From the NCBI RefSeq assembly GCF_900120175.1, contig NZ_FQLF01000002.1, positions 1 to 64,000 on the forward strand: a stretch of DNA of 64,000 nucleotides, in the 5' to 3' direction. Below the pieces are notes generated by a model. It had not been told where the DNA came from and ran no database searches. It saw only the letters and a list, made by a program, of their open reading frames with translations. The position numbers and the translations under genes were made by a program. Source of the stretch: Oceanicoccus sp. KOV_DT_Chl (GTDB lineage Bacteria; Pseudomonadota; Gammaproteobacteria; Pseudomonadales; Dasaniaceae). Below, in pieces: positions 38,090-47,374 of the stretch (positions are counted from its first letter, which is position 1; the number at the start of each line of letters is the position of its first letter).

Positions 38090-39940
38090 CTATACATCAA
38101 AAACGGATGCTCCATCTTCAGCACTTCCGACCAACGCACGGAAACCTGCAAACATTTCACGCCCCATACCAATCGTTGCTGGCGCGCTATAAAATACGCC
38201 TTCTCTTGACAAAAAATCATCGCCAATCACTTGTAACACGCTTTTTTCAGCATCCAGTTCAATCATATCGCCTTCGCGCAATTTTGCTATCGGACCTTGA
38301 TCTAATGCCTCTGGAGAAAGATGAATAGCGGCAGGTACTTTACCTGATGCACCCGACATACGGCCATCGGTCACTAGCGCAACTTTAAATCCCCGGTCCT
38401 GCAATATTCCCAGCACCGGCGTTAATTTATGCAGCTCTGGCATGCCATTCGCTTTGGGACCTTGAAAGCGGACTACCGCGACAAAATCTTTTTCTAGCTC
38501 CCCAGCCTCAAATTTAACTTTAATTTCATCCTGATGCTCAAAAATAATTGCCGGCGCTTTAACCACTCGATGTTCAGGCTTAACCGCAGAGACTTTAATA
38601 ACGGAACGCCCTAAATTACCTTTCAACAATTTCAACCCGCCCTCGACACTAAAGGGCTTGGCACAACTGCCAAGCACATCTTCGTCTAAACTCGCCACAG
38701 GCCCATCACGCCAATCAATCGTCGAGCCGCCACCTCGCTGTGCTTCTTTGAGAAAAGGCTCATCACAGTAACGGGCCAAACCGCCTTCACCTAAAATTGT
38801 TTTCACCTCATTATGCAACAACCCAGCGGACAATAATTCACGAATCAGTAATGACATGCCCCCCGCCGCTTGAAAGTGATTCACATCGGCCTGACCATTA
38901 GGATATATACGGCATAACAGTGGCACCACTTCAGAGAGGTCGGCCATATCTTGCCAATTAATAATGACACCAGCAGCACGAGCAATAGCAATAATATGAA
39001 TAGCATGATTAGTCGAGCCGCCTGTGGCTAACAGGCCAACTATGCCGTTAATTAAAGTGCGCTCATCAATAATCTCACCCAACGGCGTATAGTTTGCAGA
39101 CAATGCCGTAATATCAGCCAACTGCTTAACCGCGGCGCGAGTTAATTGCTCACGTAATGCAGTACCAGGATTAACAAAAGAGCTACCGGGTAAATGCAGC
39201 CCCATGATTTCCATCAACATCTGATTGCTGTTCGCCGTACCATAAAATGTACAGGTACCCGCACTGTGGTAGGACTGACTTTCTGCTTCCAATAATTCTT
39301 TACGGCCAACTTTACCTTCCGCGTACAACTGCCGCACCCTGACCTTCTCAGAGTTAGACAAGCCAGTAAGCATTGGCCCCGCGGGGACAAATACTGTCGG
39401 CAGATGACCAAACGCCAATGCGCCGATCAACAAACCCGGTACTATTTTGTCACAAACACCCAGACAGATTACCCCATCAAACATATCGTGTGACAAGGCA
39501 ACTCCCGTCGCCATTGCAATCAAATCGCGACTGAACAGCGATAACTCCATACCATCCCTACCCTGGGTTACGCCATCACACATTGCCGGAACACCACCGG
39601 CAACCTGTGCTACGGCACCGGCATCGCGAGCGGCCTGTTTAATAATTTCGGGGTACTCATGGAACGGTTGATGGGCCGACAACATATCGTTATAGGAAGT
39701 AACAATCGCCAGATTGGCTGAGCGATCTACAGCTAGCACTGATTTGTCCTGCTGGTCAGAGGCGGCATAGGCATGAGCAAGATTGCCACAGGATAAACGA
39801 GCACGGGTAACACCCTGTTGGCGCGCCGTGGAAATTTTGCTTAAGTAATCTTTACGGCTCTCCCGGCTACGCTCAATGACCCGTTCAGTCACTTCAGCTA
39901 ATTTTGCGTGGAGAGGAGCCGTAAACTTTGAATCAACCAT
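38090..39940 (-). CDS. edd: Phosphogluconate dehydratase
   Basis: A 616-residue IlvD/Edd-family dehydratase. It has [20 protein letters not shown] and [13 protein letters not shown], which include iron-sulfur-cluster Cys residues, then [11 protein letters not shown] near the N terminus and [15 protein letters not shown] near the C terminus. It converts 6-phosphogluconate to KDPG, the first ED-specific step. First gene of the edd-zwf-pgl-eda-glk cluster. Its AAAGG ribosome-binding site is close to the start, and its upstream region is unusually elaborate: a heptamer repeat, a terminator-bearing leader and HexR-like sites. Confidence 0.95.
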   Translation of the reverse strand: MVDSKFTAPLHAKLAEVTERVIERSRESRKDYLSKISTARQQGVTRARLSCGNLAHAYAASDQQDKSVLAVDRSANLAIVTSYNDMLSAHQPFHEYPEIIKQAARDAGAVAQVAGGVPAMCDGVTQGRDGMELSLFSRDLIAMATGVALSHDMFDGVICLGVCDKIVPGLLIGALAFGHLPTVFVPAGPMLTGLSNSEKVRVRQLYAEGKVGRKELLEAESQSYHSAGTCTFYGTANSNQMLMEIMGLHLPGSSFVNPGTALREQLTRAAVKQLADITALSANYTPLGEIIDERTLINGIVGLLATGGSTNHAIHIIAIARAAGVIINWQDMADLSEVVPLLCRIYPNGQADVNHFQAAGGMSLLIRELLSAGLLHNEVKTILGEGGLARYCDEPFLKEAQRGGGSTIDWRDGPVASLDEDVLGSCAKPFSVEGGLKLLKGNLGRSVIKVSAVKPEHRVVKAPAIIFEHQDEIKVKFEAGELEKDFVAVVRFQGPKANGMPELHKLTPVLGILQDRGFKVALVTDGRMSGASGKVPAAIHLSPEALDQGPIAKLREGDMIELDAEKSVLQVIGDDFLSREGVFYSAPATIGMGREMFAGFRALVGSAEDGASVFDV

Positions 39941-40001
39941 TTAATAATAACCTTTAGGGGATATTGATATTTGAAACGCTCTGCAACAACTTGCCTTCTA
40001 G

Positions 40002-40057
40002 CCTCTAGTCTCTAGTCTCTAGTCTCTAGTCTCTAGTCTCTAGTCTCTAGTCTCTAG
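40002..40057. repeat. Tandem 7-bp repeat upstream of edd (TCTCTAG, 7 perfect copies plus one imperfect)
   Basis: Seven exact TCTCTAG units occupy 40009-40057, preceded by CCTCTAG (40002-40008) and a partial unit. The array lies 62-117 bases upstream of the edd ATG, between it and the leader terminator. Such arrays change length by slipped-strand replication, so this one may vary between cells and alter edd expression. CTAG is a generally rare tetranucleotide in gammaproteobacteria, making this density notable. Confidence 0.92.
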
Positions 40058-40075
40058 TATTTAATCATAGCCGAG

Positions 40076-40105
40076 AAAAAAAATGCCCCCAAATAATATG
40101 GGGGC
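40076..40105 (-). terminator. Rho-independent terminator upstream of edd
   Basis: On the minus strand a 7-bp stem (GCCCCCA/TGGGGGC, 40085-40105) is followed by A and eight U. It precedes edd, so it ends a short upstream transcript or acts as an attenuator. Confidence 0.88.
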
Positions 40106-40204
40106 GTTCCGAAATCCGGATAAAAAGAGGACGACAGGGAAGTCCTCCGAGACACTCTTTCAGACTCTGCCAACCCTTAAAGGATAAACAGAATTTAATT
40201 AAGT
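40076..40204 (-). ncRNA. Candidate leader/attenuator or small RNA upstream of edd
   Basis: The transcript predicted from the promoter at 40211-40238 runs about 130 bases to the terminator at 40076. An upstream hairpin GAGGAC/GTCCTC (40127-40147) is also followed by five U, so there are two terminator-like structures in a row. Several GGA triplets are present, some near stems, which could bind CsrA/RsmA, but no classical loop motif is clear. It may be a leader attenuating edd-zwf-pgl-eda-glk or a separate sRNA. No reading frame with a ribosome-binding site is seen. Confidence 0.5.
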
Positions 40205-40261
40205 TACGCCATTATCCAAAATACCGGTGTAAAATCAAGCCTAAAATGTAATTTAATTAAA
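40194..40261 (-). promoter_or_regulatory. Promoter of the edd leader with HexR-like sites and a degenerate LacI-type operator
   Basis: On the minus strand, TTGATT (40233-40238) and GATAAT (40211-40216) are spaced by 16 bases. The spacer contains ACACCGGT, 10/14 identical to the LacI-type operator at 23270. Two sites resemble the recalled HexR consensus TGTAATTAAATTACA: 40247-40261 (14/15) just upstream of the -35 box, and 40194-40208 (12/15) at the likely start point. HexR is the known KDPG-sensitive regulator of edd/zwf/eda in gammaproteobacteria; its gene is not in this window. Confidence 0.6.
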
Positions 40262-40467
40262 TTTAATACATTTCCCAGCCTCTATACAGTGCGGCTATTC
40301 ATATGCACCAACGAAAGTGAGCAGCGTCCGCTATAAAGCTACGCTGATAGCTGGCTAGACTAATACACAACGATTAACGTAACGTTGGCTCTGGCTTATG
40401 AGCAGCAAAAATAGTGCCTCCTTTGCCATACCACAAACATTTTCTATCTTGATTAAGGTGAAACTTG

Positions 40468-41856
40468 ATGAAAAGCACCCGCACCGAACATGACAGCCTG
40501 GGCGAAATCGAAATTGACAAAAACGCCCTTTATGCCGCGCAGACCCAACGGGCCATCAACAACTTCCCCATCAGCGGCCAGACCCTACCGGAAAATTTTA
40601 TTCGCGCACTGTTACTGATCAAATTAGCTGCTGCACGCACCAACCAACAGCTAGGATCAATACCAGCCACCATGGCTGACGCTATTTCTCAAGCAACTGA
40701 AACATTAATGAATGATCCGGAGTTAATGAAGCACTTCCCTGTCGATATATTTCAAACCGGCTCCGGCACCAGCTCCAATATGAATGCAAACGAAGTGCTG
40801 GCCACCCTTGCCACTAAAATCTATGGCGAGCAAGTTGACGCCAATGACCACATCAATTGCAGCCAAAGCAGCAATGACGTCATTCCAACCGCTATTCATG
40901 TCAGCGCGGCACTCGCACTGGAGAATGATTTGATACCAGCCTTAGATCATTTATCCCATACTATTCGCGGAAAAGCCGACACCGTTGGCCATCATATTAA
41001 AACCGGACGTACTCACCTGATGGATGCAATGCCGGTGCGTTTAAGCCAGAGTCTGTTAGCCTGGGCCGATCAAATACAACTCAACATCAACCGCCTACAC
41101 GCCTTACAACCAGACCTTCAATCTCTCGCCCAAGGCGGGACTGCGGTCGGAACAGGAATAAACACACACCCGCAATTCGCCGAAATCTTTAGCCAACACT
41201 TAAGCCAATTGACCGAGCTAGACTTTACTCCAGCAAGCAATTTTTTTACGCATATCGGCTCCCAGGACATCGCCGTCGCAGTTTCCGGTCAACTCAAAAC
41301 CACCGCGGTATCCATCATCAAAATCGCCAATGATTTACGCTGGATGAATTCTGGCCCCTTAGCCGGGCTGGGAGAAATTGAATTACAAGCACTTCAACCC
41401 GGCTCATCCATTATGCCGGGCAAGGTCAACCCGGTAATTCCTGAAGCCGCGGCCATGGTCGGCGCCCAAGTTATTGGTAACGATGCAGCCATTACTGTCG
41501 CTGGGCAATCAGGCAATTTTGAACTAAACGTCATGCTGCCGCTGGTTGCGTCTAATTTATTATCATCCATTGAAATACTCAGTAACGTCAGCGTATTAAT
41601 GGCTGACAACGTCATTGCCAGTTTCACCGTAAACGCCGACAAACTAACAGATGCACTCACTCGTAATCCTATATTAGTCACTGCACTCAACCCGATAATT
41701 GGTTATGCGCAAGCAGCTAAGATAGCCAAGCAAGCCTATGCCGAAAAGCGACCTATTATTGATGTGGCTGAAGAAAATACCGAACTAAGCCGAGAGGAAT
41801 TAACCCAACTGCTCGACCCTGAAAAATTAACGAATGGAGGAGAAGATAAAAAATGA
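40468..41856 (+). CDS. fumC: Class II fumarate hydratase
   Basis: A 462-residue fumarase C. SGTSSNMNANEVLA, TGRTHLMDAMPVRL and the signature GSSIMPGKVNPVIPEA (about residues 310-325) carry the substrate-binding and catalytic Ser residues of the aspartase/fumarase superfamily. It hydrates fumarate to malate in the TCA cycle without an iron-sulfur cluster. I chose the ATG at 40468 with AAGGTG just upstream. It is divergent from edd, and their 527-base spacer holds the repeat, leader and regulatory sites. Confidence 0.95.
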   Translation: MKSTRTEHDSLGEIEIDKNALYAAQTQRAINNFPISGQTLPENFIRALLLIKLAAARTNQQLGSIPATMADAISQATETLMNDPELMKHFPVDIFQTGSGTSSNMNANEVLATLATKIYGEQVDANDHINCSQSSNDVIPTAIHVSAALALENDLIPALDHLSHTIRGKADTVGHHIKTGRTHLMDAMPVRLSQSLLAWADQIQLNINRLHALQPDLQSLAQGGTAVGTGINTHPQFAEIFSQHLSQLTELDFTPASNFFTHIGSQDIAVAVSGQLKTTAVSIIKIANDLRWMNSGPLAGLGEIELQALQPGSSIMPGKVNPVIPEAAAMVGAQVIGNDAAITVAGQSGNFELNVMLPLVASNLLSSIEILSNVSVLMADNVIASFTVNADKLTDALTRNPILVTALNPIIGYAQAAKIAKQAYAEKRPIIDVAEENTELSREELTQLLDPEKLTNGGEDKK

Positions 41857-41911
41857 GACCAACACACAGGACACTTATTCGGTAGTCAGAAGTAATTTAC
41901 TCAGGTAAATT

Positions 41912-42973
41912 TTAACGCTGCGCTTGCGGCCTAAAGCTAAGATTTATTCCAACAAAGGCACTGGAACCGACATCGGTCTCTATGGATTCAATATGAGATC
42001 CCGATAAGCGCAATCCACGAAGCCCTCCGATACCTGCTTCAAATTCTAGCCAAAATCCCGTTGCTAAATGATGCATCACACCCACCCCAAAATCCCAGGC
42101 ATCCAGATTTGTCGCTACACTCCCTCCCCTACTATCAATTGACCAGGATGCCCCAGAGGGTGAAGCACCAATGCGCAATGCCCAATTCTCATTGGGTGCA
42201 TAACTAATCGCAGGCCAAGGCATCATAGCTGCGACCGTCCATTGTTCATTGATTTCCCATGAGGCCCCTATATAAGGAAGATATAAATCCCCCGAAGGAG
42301 CGTTATCCACATAAAAACCAAAAACCCACCACAGCTGCTCACTTTGAACATAGCGAGTGAATACGCCACCCATGAATTGCCAGTTATCTTCCCCATTTTC
42401 AAGAGTACTGGAGTGATACAGCGGCATAACAAACGCGGCAAGCTGCCAGTCTATATCCATTTGCCTTAACCAGCCGATTGGCAGGCCCGCGGAATTAACA
42501 GAAAAATCATCTAACGCATCGCCCTTTAAATCAAAATCAGTACGGGATAAGTATTCCCCCACCACCAGCATATCCTGGCTGCCAATAAAAAAAGGGATAC
42601 CCGCTGCCTGCGAAATAGTTTGCGCATCATATTCGAAAGCATCACCACGCCCCGCAGCAACACGAGCATTGGCATAGGTTTTTGCACCTAAATAAGCCAG
42701 TGGCATAAAAGGGAGATTCGATTCAGATCGGGTAAAATTTATTTGACTTGCGGCCAAGTCATCCTGGGTACGCGTGATAAAATTTACTTCCGGCATTGAC
42801 TGCGCCTGAACAACACCACACCCAGTTAGCAATAATACAAACTTCAATATATGCTGAAAACCGCTGCTCTTGAAAAATCTGAACGCAACACTATAGTTGG
42901 CAATTTTATCCACACAAAACCTTATTACCGCAGCCGTAAATTTAGGAATAAAAACCTTTGAGGCACTGCTCAA
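41912..42973 (-). CDS. Putative outer-membrane beta-barrel protein (DUF6268-like)
   Basis: An exported protein of up to 353 residues. A hydrophobic signal segment (ILKFVLLLTGCGVVQAQ) lies unusually far in, which suggests that translation starts later than the TTG at 42973; GTG at 42913 is the best alternative. The mature part has alternating aromatic-rich strands (GGVFTRYV, WWVFGFYVD, WEINEQWTVAAMMPWP, FWLEFEAGIGG) consistent with an outer-membrane barrel, as in DUF6268 proteins. Function unknown. Followed upstream by a DUF3313-like lipoprotein on the same strand. Confidence 0.65.
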   Translation of the reverse strand: MSSASKVFIPKFTAAVIRFCVDKIANYSVAFRFFKSSGFQHILKFVLLLTGCGVVQAQSMPEVNFITRTQDDLAASQINFTRSESNLPFMPLAYLGAKTYANARVAAGRGDAFEYDAQTISQAAGIPFFIGSQDMLVVGEYLSRTDFDLKGDALDDFSVNSAGLPIGWLRQMDIDWQLAAFVMPLYHSSTLENGEDNWQFMGGVFTRYVQSEQLWWVFGFYVDNAPSGDLYLPYIGASWEINEQWTVAAMMPWPAISYAPNENWALRIGASPSGASWSIDSRGGSVATNLDAWDFGVGVMHHLATGFWLEFEAGIGGLRGLRLSGSHIESIETDVGSSAFVGINLSFRPQAQR

Positions 42974-43007
42974 TACAGTTCACAGAGAACATTTTTAAAA
43001 AGCAGTA

Positions 43008-43685
43008 TTACTTATTTGGCAGCATCAAACTATCCAAACTACGGCGCAACTTGGCTGCCCAGCTATCTGTCATCTGCTTAACTTCTCGCCAACTGGTAAT
43101 TGAATTCGCCCGCATCAGGTTTTGCGGACCTTCCGCTTTACCTTTATCAATCGCTCGCGCCAAAATGGTGCCTGATTGAGAATCGTACAGCTCCAGCACC
43201 AAAGTTGCAGAGCCTACTTCCGACACAAATATCTCCGTACGCCCAACACTTCTTGGTGGCACATTCGAAACAACGTCCTGCAATTTACTTTTAATCAGCA
43301 ATACATTAGGGCCTGCCGCAGAAGCCACAGTAAACTTTTCACTCTTGGCTAACCCTGAAGTAAAGGATTCTGTCGCTATAGAAAGGAAACGTTCTTTTTG
43401 CTTATCATCCATTGGGAATTCGCTTTGATCGCTTCGAATTGAAGAAACCGACCTCACTGGTTTATAGCTAACCTCTGCCGTTTGAAATATAACTTGGTCA
43501 TATTGTGATAAATCTGCATCCGCCCGCATCCACACATCGTCCAACACAGTGTGATCAACTTTGGTTAAGCCATCGTATGAAACTTCTGCATCTGCACCTG
43601 TCTGCAAGGCTGCAGGCATTGAACAAGCTGAAAGTATGGCAGCTACTGCAACAATGGCCAAAGTAACGCGATTGTTTATTGTCAT
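43008..43685 (-). CDS. DUF3313-family lipoprotein
   Basis: A 225-residue lipoprotein (Cys21 in ILSACS). The mature region (YDQVIFQTAEVSYKP, then ESFTSGLAKSEKF, VLLIKSKLQDV and a C-terminal LELYDSQSGTILARAIDKG) matches the DUF3313 type, envelope lipoproteins of unknown function. A GGGAGAG ribosome-binding site precedes the ATG. The outer-membrane barrel gene follows 34 bases downstream, so both may be one unit. Confidence 0.75.
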   Translation of the reverse strand: MTINNRVTLAIVAVAAILSACSMPAALQTGADAEVSYDGLTKVDHTVLDDVWMRADADLSQYDQVIFQTAEVSYKPVRSVSSIRSDQSEFPMDDKQKERFLSIATESFTSGLAKSEKFTVASAAGPNVLLIKSKLQDVVSNVPPRSVGRTEIFVSEVGSATLVLELYDSQSGTILARAIDKGKAEGPQNLMRANSITSWREVKQMTDSWAAKLRRSLDSLMLPNK

Positions 43686-44276
43686 TTTTACTCTCCCTTA
43701 AAACATGAAGTATTAAATTATCTTTAAATAAACCAAGTAAAAAAGGTATAAATCACTAGGATTTATAGCAACTGATTTATTAAGCACTTTTATAAAAAAA
43801 TAAAAATCTGCGGAAATAATAAATGGATGACAGGGCATTCGACTACAGTTTTTTAGCAAAATTTTATCCTTTACTGACGACCTAAAAGTCTCGCCCTTCC
43901 AAAAAAGCCAAGATGTGAAATAGATTCGCTTCCATCCTGAAAGCCTGCGAGGCGTTAACCAGAAAATTTATAAAAAAGCATAACCGTATTCATTACCACC
44001 AGAGGCTGCCCAGCGAAATAAATAGCTAACTCACGCCGATACTAGGTGACTATATTTTTGTTTGCAAGTATTAAAAAAGCCCCCCTGTGGGTGAGCCTGT
44101 ACCAGTTGAGCGCTATCTTAAGGCCAAGCGTGGATTGATAATGAAAGCCTAAGCGCTTTGGCCAGCGTCGCTCTGCTCCTTGTCCAAAATGCTTTCGCAT
44201 TTTGTCGAACAGGTGGTCAGTGTGGCCCGTGAGCAACGCGAATGCTGTGGCCATCTCACCGCTGTATCAGCCAATT
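43686..44276. other. Intergenic region between DUF3313 gene and tRNA-Val
   Basis: About 590 bases without a convincing gene. A hairpin CAAAATGC/GCATTTTG lies at 44185-44204. At 44068-44092 a short stretch repeats part of the tRNA-Val terminator (GGGTGAGCC after an A run), suggesting a remnant of a second tRNA or terminator copy. A 70-codon minus-strand frame (44042-44254) has no ribosome-binding site or recognisable protein features. Confidence 0.5.
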
Positions 44277-44312
44277 AAAAAAAGGCCCACCCTTGAGGGT
44301 GAGCCTTTTTTT
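44277..44312 (-). terminator. Rho-independent terminator of tRNA-Val
   Basis: An A/T-flanked hairpin (AAGGCTCACCCTC-type stem, loop CAA) with U runs on both strands, immediately 3' of the tRNA on the minus strand. The flanks (CCAATTAAAAAAAGGC against its complement) extend the inverted repeat to nearly 48 bases. Confidence 0.88.
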
Positions 44313-44315
44313 AAT

Positions 44316-44392
44316 TGGTACAACCGAGTGGATTCGAACCACCGACCCCCACCATGTCAAGGTGGTGCTCTAACCAACTGAGCTACGGTTGT
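44316..44392 (-). tRNA. tRNA-Val (anticodon GAC)
   Basis: Complete cloverleaf: acceptor stem ACAACCG/CGGTTGT, D arm GCTC-AGTTGGTTAG-AGC, anticodon stem CCACC/GGTGG with loop TTGACAT (anticodon GAC, reads GUC/GUU), variable GGGTC, T arm GGTGG-TTCGAAT-CCACT, discriminator A and encoded CCA. Confidence 0.95.
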
Positions 44393-44599
44393 ATAAACTG
44401 TTCAACATTGAGCAAGGGGCGCGATTATAAAGAGATCAGGTGGCTTGTTCAACTCTATTAGGGTACTTAGCCCAAGTATTATTACCATTACACCCTATTT
44501 GTCATTTATGCTTTATGGCGACCAATGCCCGCACCTATTAATGTCCAGAAAATGTTAACTGTGAAACGCCTACTCCAGCCTTAGTGCACACTAATTACC

Positions 44600-46621
44600 C
44601 TATAAAAAAGCCTGCTGCTTTAATCCCGATAGGCGATCACGGGTACTGGCCGCTTCCTCAAACTCCAGGTTTTTCGCGTGCTGGAACATTTTTTCTTCCA
44701 ATCGCTTAATTTCCTTAGCCAGCTGCTTGGGTGTTAACTTGGCAGCTTCAACCTGGTAATCCGCCGGAGTCTCAGCCACTAACTTGCCTTTGGCATCTCG
44801 GACAAAGCGCTTACCTGGCGTTCTGGCGCCCTCCATAATATCGGCTATATCTTTTTTCACACCCTGCGGTACGATTCCGTGTTTTTCATTATGGATTATT
44901 TGCTTTTCCCGGCGACGACTGGTTTCATCTATTGCCCGCTGCATCGAACCGGTCATTTTATCCGCATATAAAATGGCTTTACCATTCAGGTTGCGCGCCG
45001 CCCTGCCGATGGTTTGTATCAACGATCGATCGGAACGTAAAAAACCTTCTTTATCTGCATCAAGGATTGCGACCAGAGAAACTTCTGGCATATCCAAGCC
45101 TTCGCGCAGCAGGTTAATACCAACCAACACATCAAATTCACCTAAACGTAAGTCACGGATTATTTCTACTCTCTCAACGGTATCGATATCGGAATGAAGA
45201 TAACGTACCCGAACGCCGTGCTCACTTAAATAATCAGTTAAATCCTCAGCCATCCGCTTGGTTAAGGTGGTTACTAATACTCGCTCCTCCAGTGCTACCC
45301 GCAAATGAATTTCCGACAGTAAATCGTCTACCTGCGTAGTCGCGGGACGAACTTCTATTTCGGGGTCGATCAAACCCGTAGGCCGCACCACCTGCTCCAC
45401 TACACGAGCCGCGTTTTCTGCTTCATACTTTCCTGGCGTTGCTGATACAAAGATGAGCTGCGGCACCAACTGTTCCCACTCATCAAATCTCAAAGGCCGG
45501 TTATCTAACGCTGAAGGTAAGCGGAAACCATATTCCACCAAGGTTTCTTTACGAGAGCGATCGCCTTTGTACATGCCACCTATTTGCGGCACTCCCACAT
45601 GAGACTCATCAATGACAACTAACGCATTTTCAGGTAAATAATCAAATAATGTGGGTGGTGCCTCGCCAGTGGCACGACCGGAAAGATAACGGGAGTAATT
45701 TTCAATGCCGGTGCAATAACCAAGCTCGCGAATCATTTCCAAATCATAGCGAGTACGCTGCTCCAAGCGCTGGGCTTCTACCAGCTTATTATTATCACGA
45801 AACTGGCTAAGACGCTCTCGCAACTCATCCTCGATATGATCCAATGCACCCAATAACGTATCACGTGAGGTGACATAATGGCTTTTAGGATAAATTGACA
45901 CCCTTGGCACTCGGCGAAAAACCTCGCCCGTTAACGGGTCAAAAATTGATAAGTTATCAATTTCTTCATCGAACAATTCAATTCGCACCGCTTCTTTTTC
46001 GGAGTCCGCGGGAAAAACATCAATCACATCACCACGAACGCGATAGGTGCCGCGGGCGAAATCGATATCATTGCGCTTGTATTGCAACTCTGCCAGACGG
46101 CGTAAAATATAGCGCTGATCCACCATATCGCCACGATCCAGATGCATCATCATTTTTAGATACTGTCCTGGATCCCCCAAACCATAAATAGCGGACACCG
46201 TTGCCACCACAATAGTATCCTCTCGCTCCATTAATGCCTTGGTTGCCGATAACCGCATTTGTTCAATATGCTCATTGACGGATGAGTCTTTATCGATAAA
46301 CGTATCTGAAGCAGGCACATAGGCCTCGGGCTGGTAGTAATCGTAGTAGGAGACAAAATACTCTACGGCGTTACCGGGGAAAAAATCTTTGAACTCACCG
46401 TAAAGCTGCGCTGCCAGAGTTTTGTTCGGCGCCATCACGATGGTCGGTCGCTGAATTCCCTCGATAACATTGGCAATGGTAAAGGTCTTTCCGGAGCCGG
46501 TTACCCCTAACAATGTCTGAGAATGCAGCCCAGCCTTAACTCCCTCCAGCAATCCGGCAATAGCCGTTGGCTGATCGCCTGCAGGCGCGAATTTGGATAC
46601 CACTTTAAAAGGTTTGGACAT
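44600..46621 (-). CDS. uvrB: Excinuclease ABC subunit B
   Basis: A 673-residue nucleotide-excision-repair helicase. Walker A is [15 protein letters not shown]; the beta-hairpin region that clamps damaged DNA includes [23 protein letters not shown] is Walker [12 protein letters not shown] and [10 protein letters not shown] are later helicase motifs. The C-terminal UVR domain ([14 protein letters not shown]) binds UvrC. Start set at 46621 (MSKPFK) with an AG-rich ribosome-binding site, rather than a more upstream in-frame codon. It stands alone between two tRNA genes. Confidence 0.95.
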   Translation of the reverse strand: MSKPFKVVSKFAPAGDQPTAIAGLLEGVKAGLHSQTLLGVTGSGKTFTIANVIEGIQRPTIVMAPNKTLAAQLYGEFKDFFPGNAVEYFVSYYDYYQPEAYVPASDTFIDKDSSVNEHIEQMRLSATKALMEREDTIVVATVSAIYGLGDPGQYLKMMMHLDRGDMVDQRYILRRLAELQYKRNDIDFARGTYRVRGDVIDVFPADSEKEAVRIELFDEEIDNLSIFDPLTGEVFRRVPRVSIYPKSHYVTSRDTLLGALDHIEDELRERLSQFRDNNKLVEAQRLEQRTRYDLEMIRELGYCTGIENYSRYLSGRATGEAPPTLFDYLPENALVVIDESHVGVPQIGGMYKGDRSRKETLVEYGFRLPSALDNRPLRFDEWEQLVPQLIFVSATPGKYEAENAARVVEQVVRPTGLIDPEIEVRPATTQVDDLLSEIHLRVALEERVLVTTLTKRMAEDLTDYLSEHGVRVRYLHSDIDTVERVEIIRDLRLGEFDVLVGINLLREGLDMPEVSLVAILDADKEGFLRSDRSLIQTIGRAARNLNGKAILYADKMTGSMQRAIDETSRRREKQIIHNEKHGIVPQGVKKDIADIMEGARTPGKRFVRDAKGKLVAETPADYQVEAAKLTPKQLAKEIKRLEEKMFQHAKNLEFEEAASTRDRLSGLKQQAFL

Positions 46622-46816
46622 GAACCGCTTCCGAGCAAAAGGCAGCAGTTTACTACAGCCCTCCCCCATAGCTCCAACCCCTTATATTTTGCATCGTACA
46701 AATAAGCATCAATTACCGCTTTTACCAAAAAATTCATAGCCTTAGCGCGCAAAACTATTGACGACTAAAGATCAGAGCTTTAATATTCGCGCCTCGTTAA
46801 CGCAAGTGACGACAAT

Positions 46817-46891
46817 TCCGGATTAGCTCAGCGGTAGAGCAGTTGACTGTTAATCAATTGGTCGTTGGTTCGATCCCAACATCCGGAGCCA
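46817..46891 (+). tRNA. tRNA-Asn (anticodon GTT)
   Basis: Cloverleaf with acceptor TCCGGAT/ATCCGGA, D arm GCTC-AGCGGTAG-AGC, anticodon loop CTGTTAA (GTT, reads AAC/AAU), T loop TTCGATC, discriminator G and encoded CCA. Confidence 0.96.
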
Positions 46892-46900
46892 TATTTTAAA

Positions 46901-46925
46901 GGGCTGCCTCTGGCAGCCCTTTTTT
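46901..46925 (+). terminator. Rho-independent terminator of tRNA-Asn
   Basis: A perfect 8-bp stem GGGCTGCC/GGCAGCCC with a 3-base loop and a T run, 9 bases after the tRNA. Confidence 0.93.
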
Positions 46926-46952
46926 ATTGCCCAATAATTATCCAACAGCCAC

Positions 46953-46977
46953 AAAAAAGGCCGCTTATTGCGGCCTT
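46953..46977 (-). terminator. Rho-independent terminator of the small secreted-protein gene
   Basis: On the minus strand a stem AAGGCCGC/GCGGCCTT is followed by a U run, 20 bases after the stop of the gene at 46998. Confidence 0.9.
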
Positions 46978-46997
46978 GGTAGTTTTAATGGCTTTGT

Positions 46998-47183
46998 TTA
47001 GCGAAATGGAACGGGCGGAAACATGACGTTTTGACAATATTCTGTCTTACGCGCCTCAGCCAAGTGGCAAGCGGGTTGCGGCTTAAGCAGCTCAACTATG
47101 GAATCTGTGGGCTGCTGTATAGCTTGTGATTGCAGCGCTAATGGTATTAATAGCAACAACAGCGATAATTGTAATAATTTCAT
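46998..47183 (-). CDS. Small secreted protein, 61 residues, unknown function
   Basis: A short gene supported by an AGGAG ribosome-binding site 6 bases before ATG 47183 and its own terminator. The N terminus is a clear signal peptide (MKLLQLSLLLLLIPLALQSQA). The mature part is about 40 residues, Pro-rich at the end (MFPPVPFR), with two Cys (ACHLAE, YCQNV) 11 residues apart that could form one disulfide. I recognise no family. It could be a periplasmic peptide or part of a toxin-like or signalling system, but nothing in the context supports a particular role. Confidence 0.75.
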   Translation of the reverse strand: MKLLQLSLLLLLIPLALQSQAIQQPTDSIVELLKPQPACHLAEARKTEYCQNVMFPPVPFR

Positions 47184-47374
47184 CTCTAACTCCTTCGTTG
47201 AGGGGTTTGCTCTAATCAGCCCTATTTCCAACGATAAAATCTATACTAGTTTCTTCACTTACAACTCAAATAATAGCCGCTGTAGCTACACTCTGCATCC
47301 GTATAAATACCAACAGCGCAAATTTAATTCTTCTTAAAACGCTTTTAACGTAACTGAAAGTTATAACAATTCAG

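Noticed and set aside
40002..40057. Heptamer array as a CRISPR
   Set aside because: Units are 7 bp with no spacers and no cas genes are present.
41893..41912. Weak AATTTAC/GTAAATT hairpin between fumC and the barrel-protein gene as a terminator
   Set aside because: AT-rich 7-bp stem with no clear U run; too weak to list as a feature.
44042..44254. A 70-codon minus-strand frame before the tRNA-Val terminator
   Set aside because: No ribosome-binding site, no family features, and it runs through a hairpin and terminator-like fragment.
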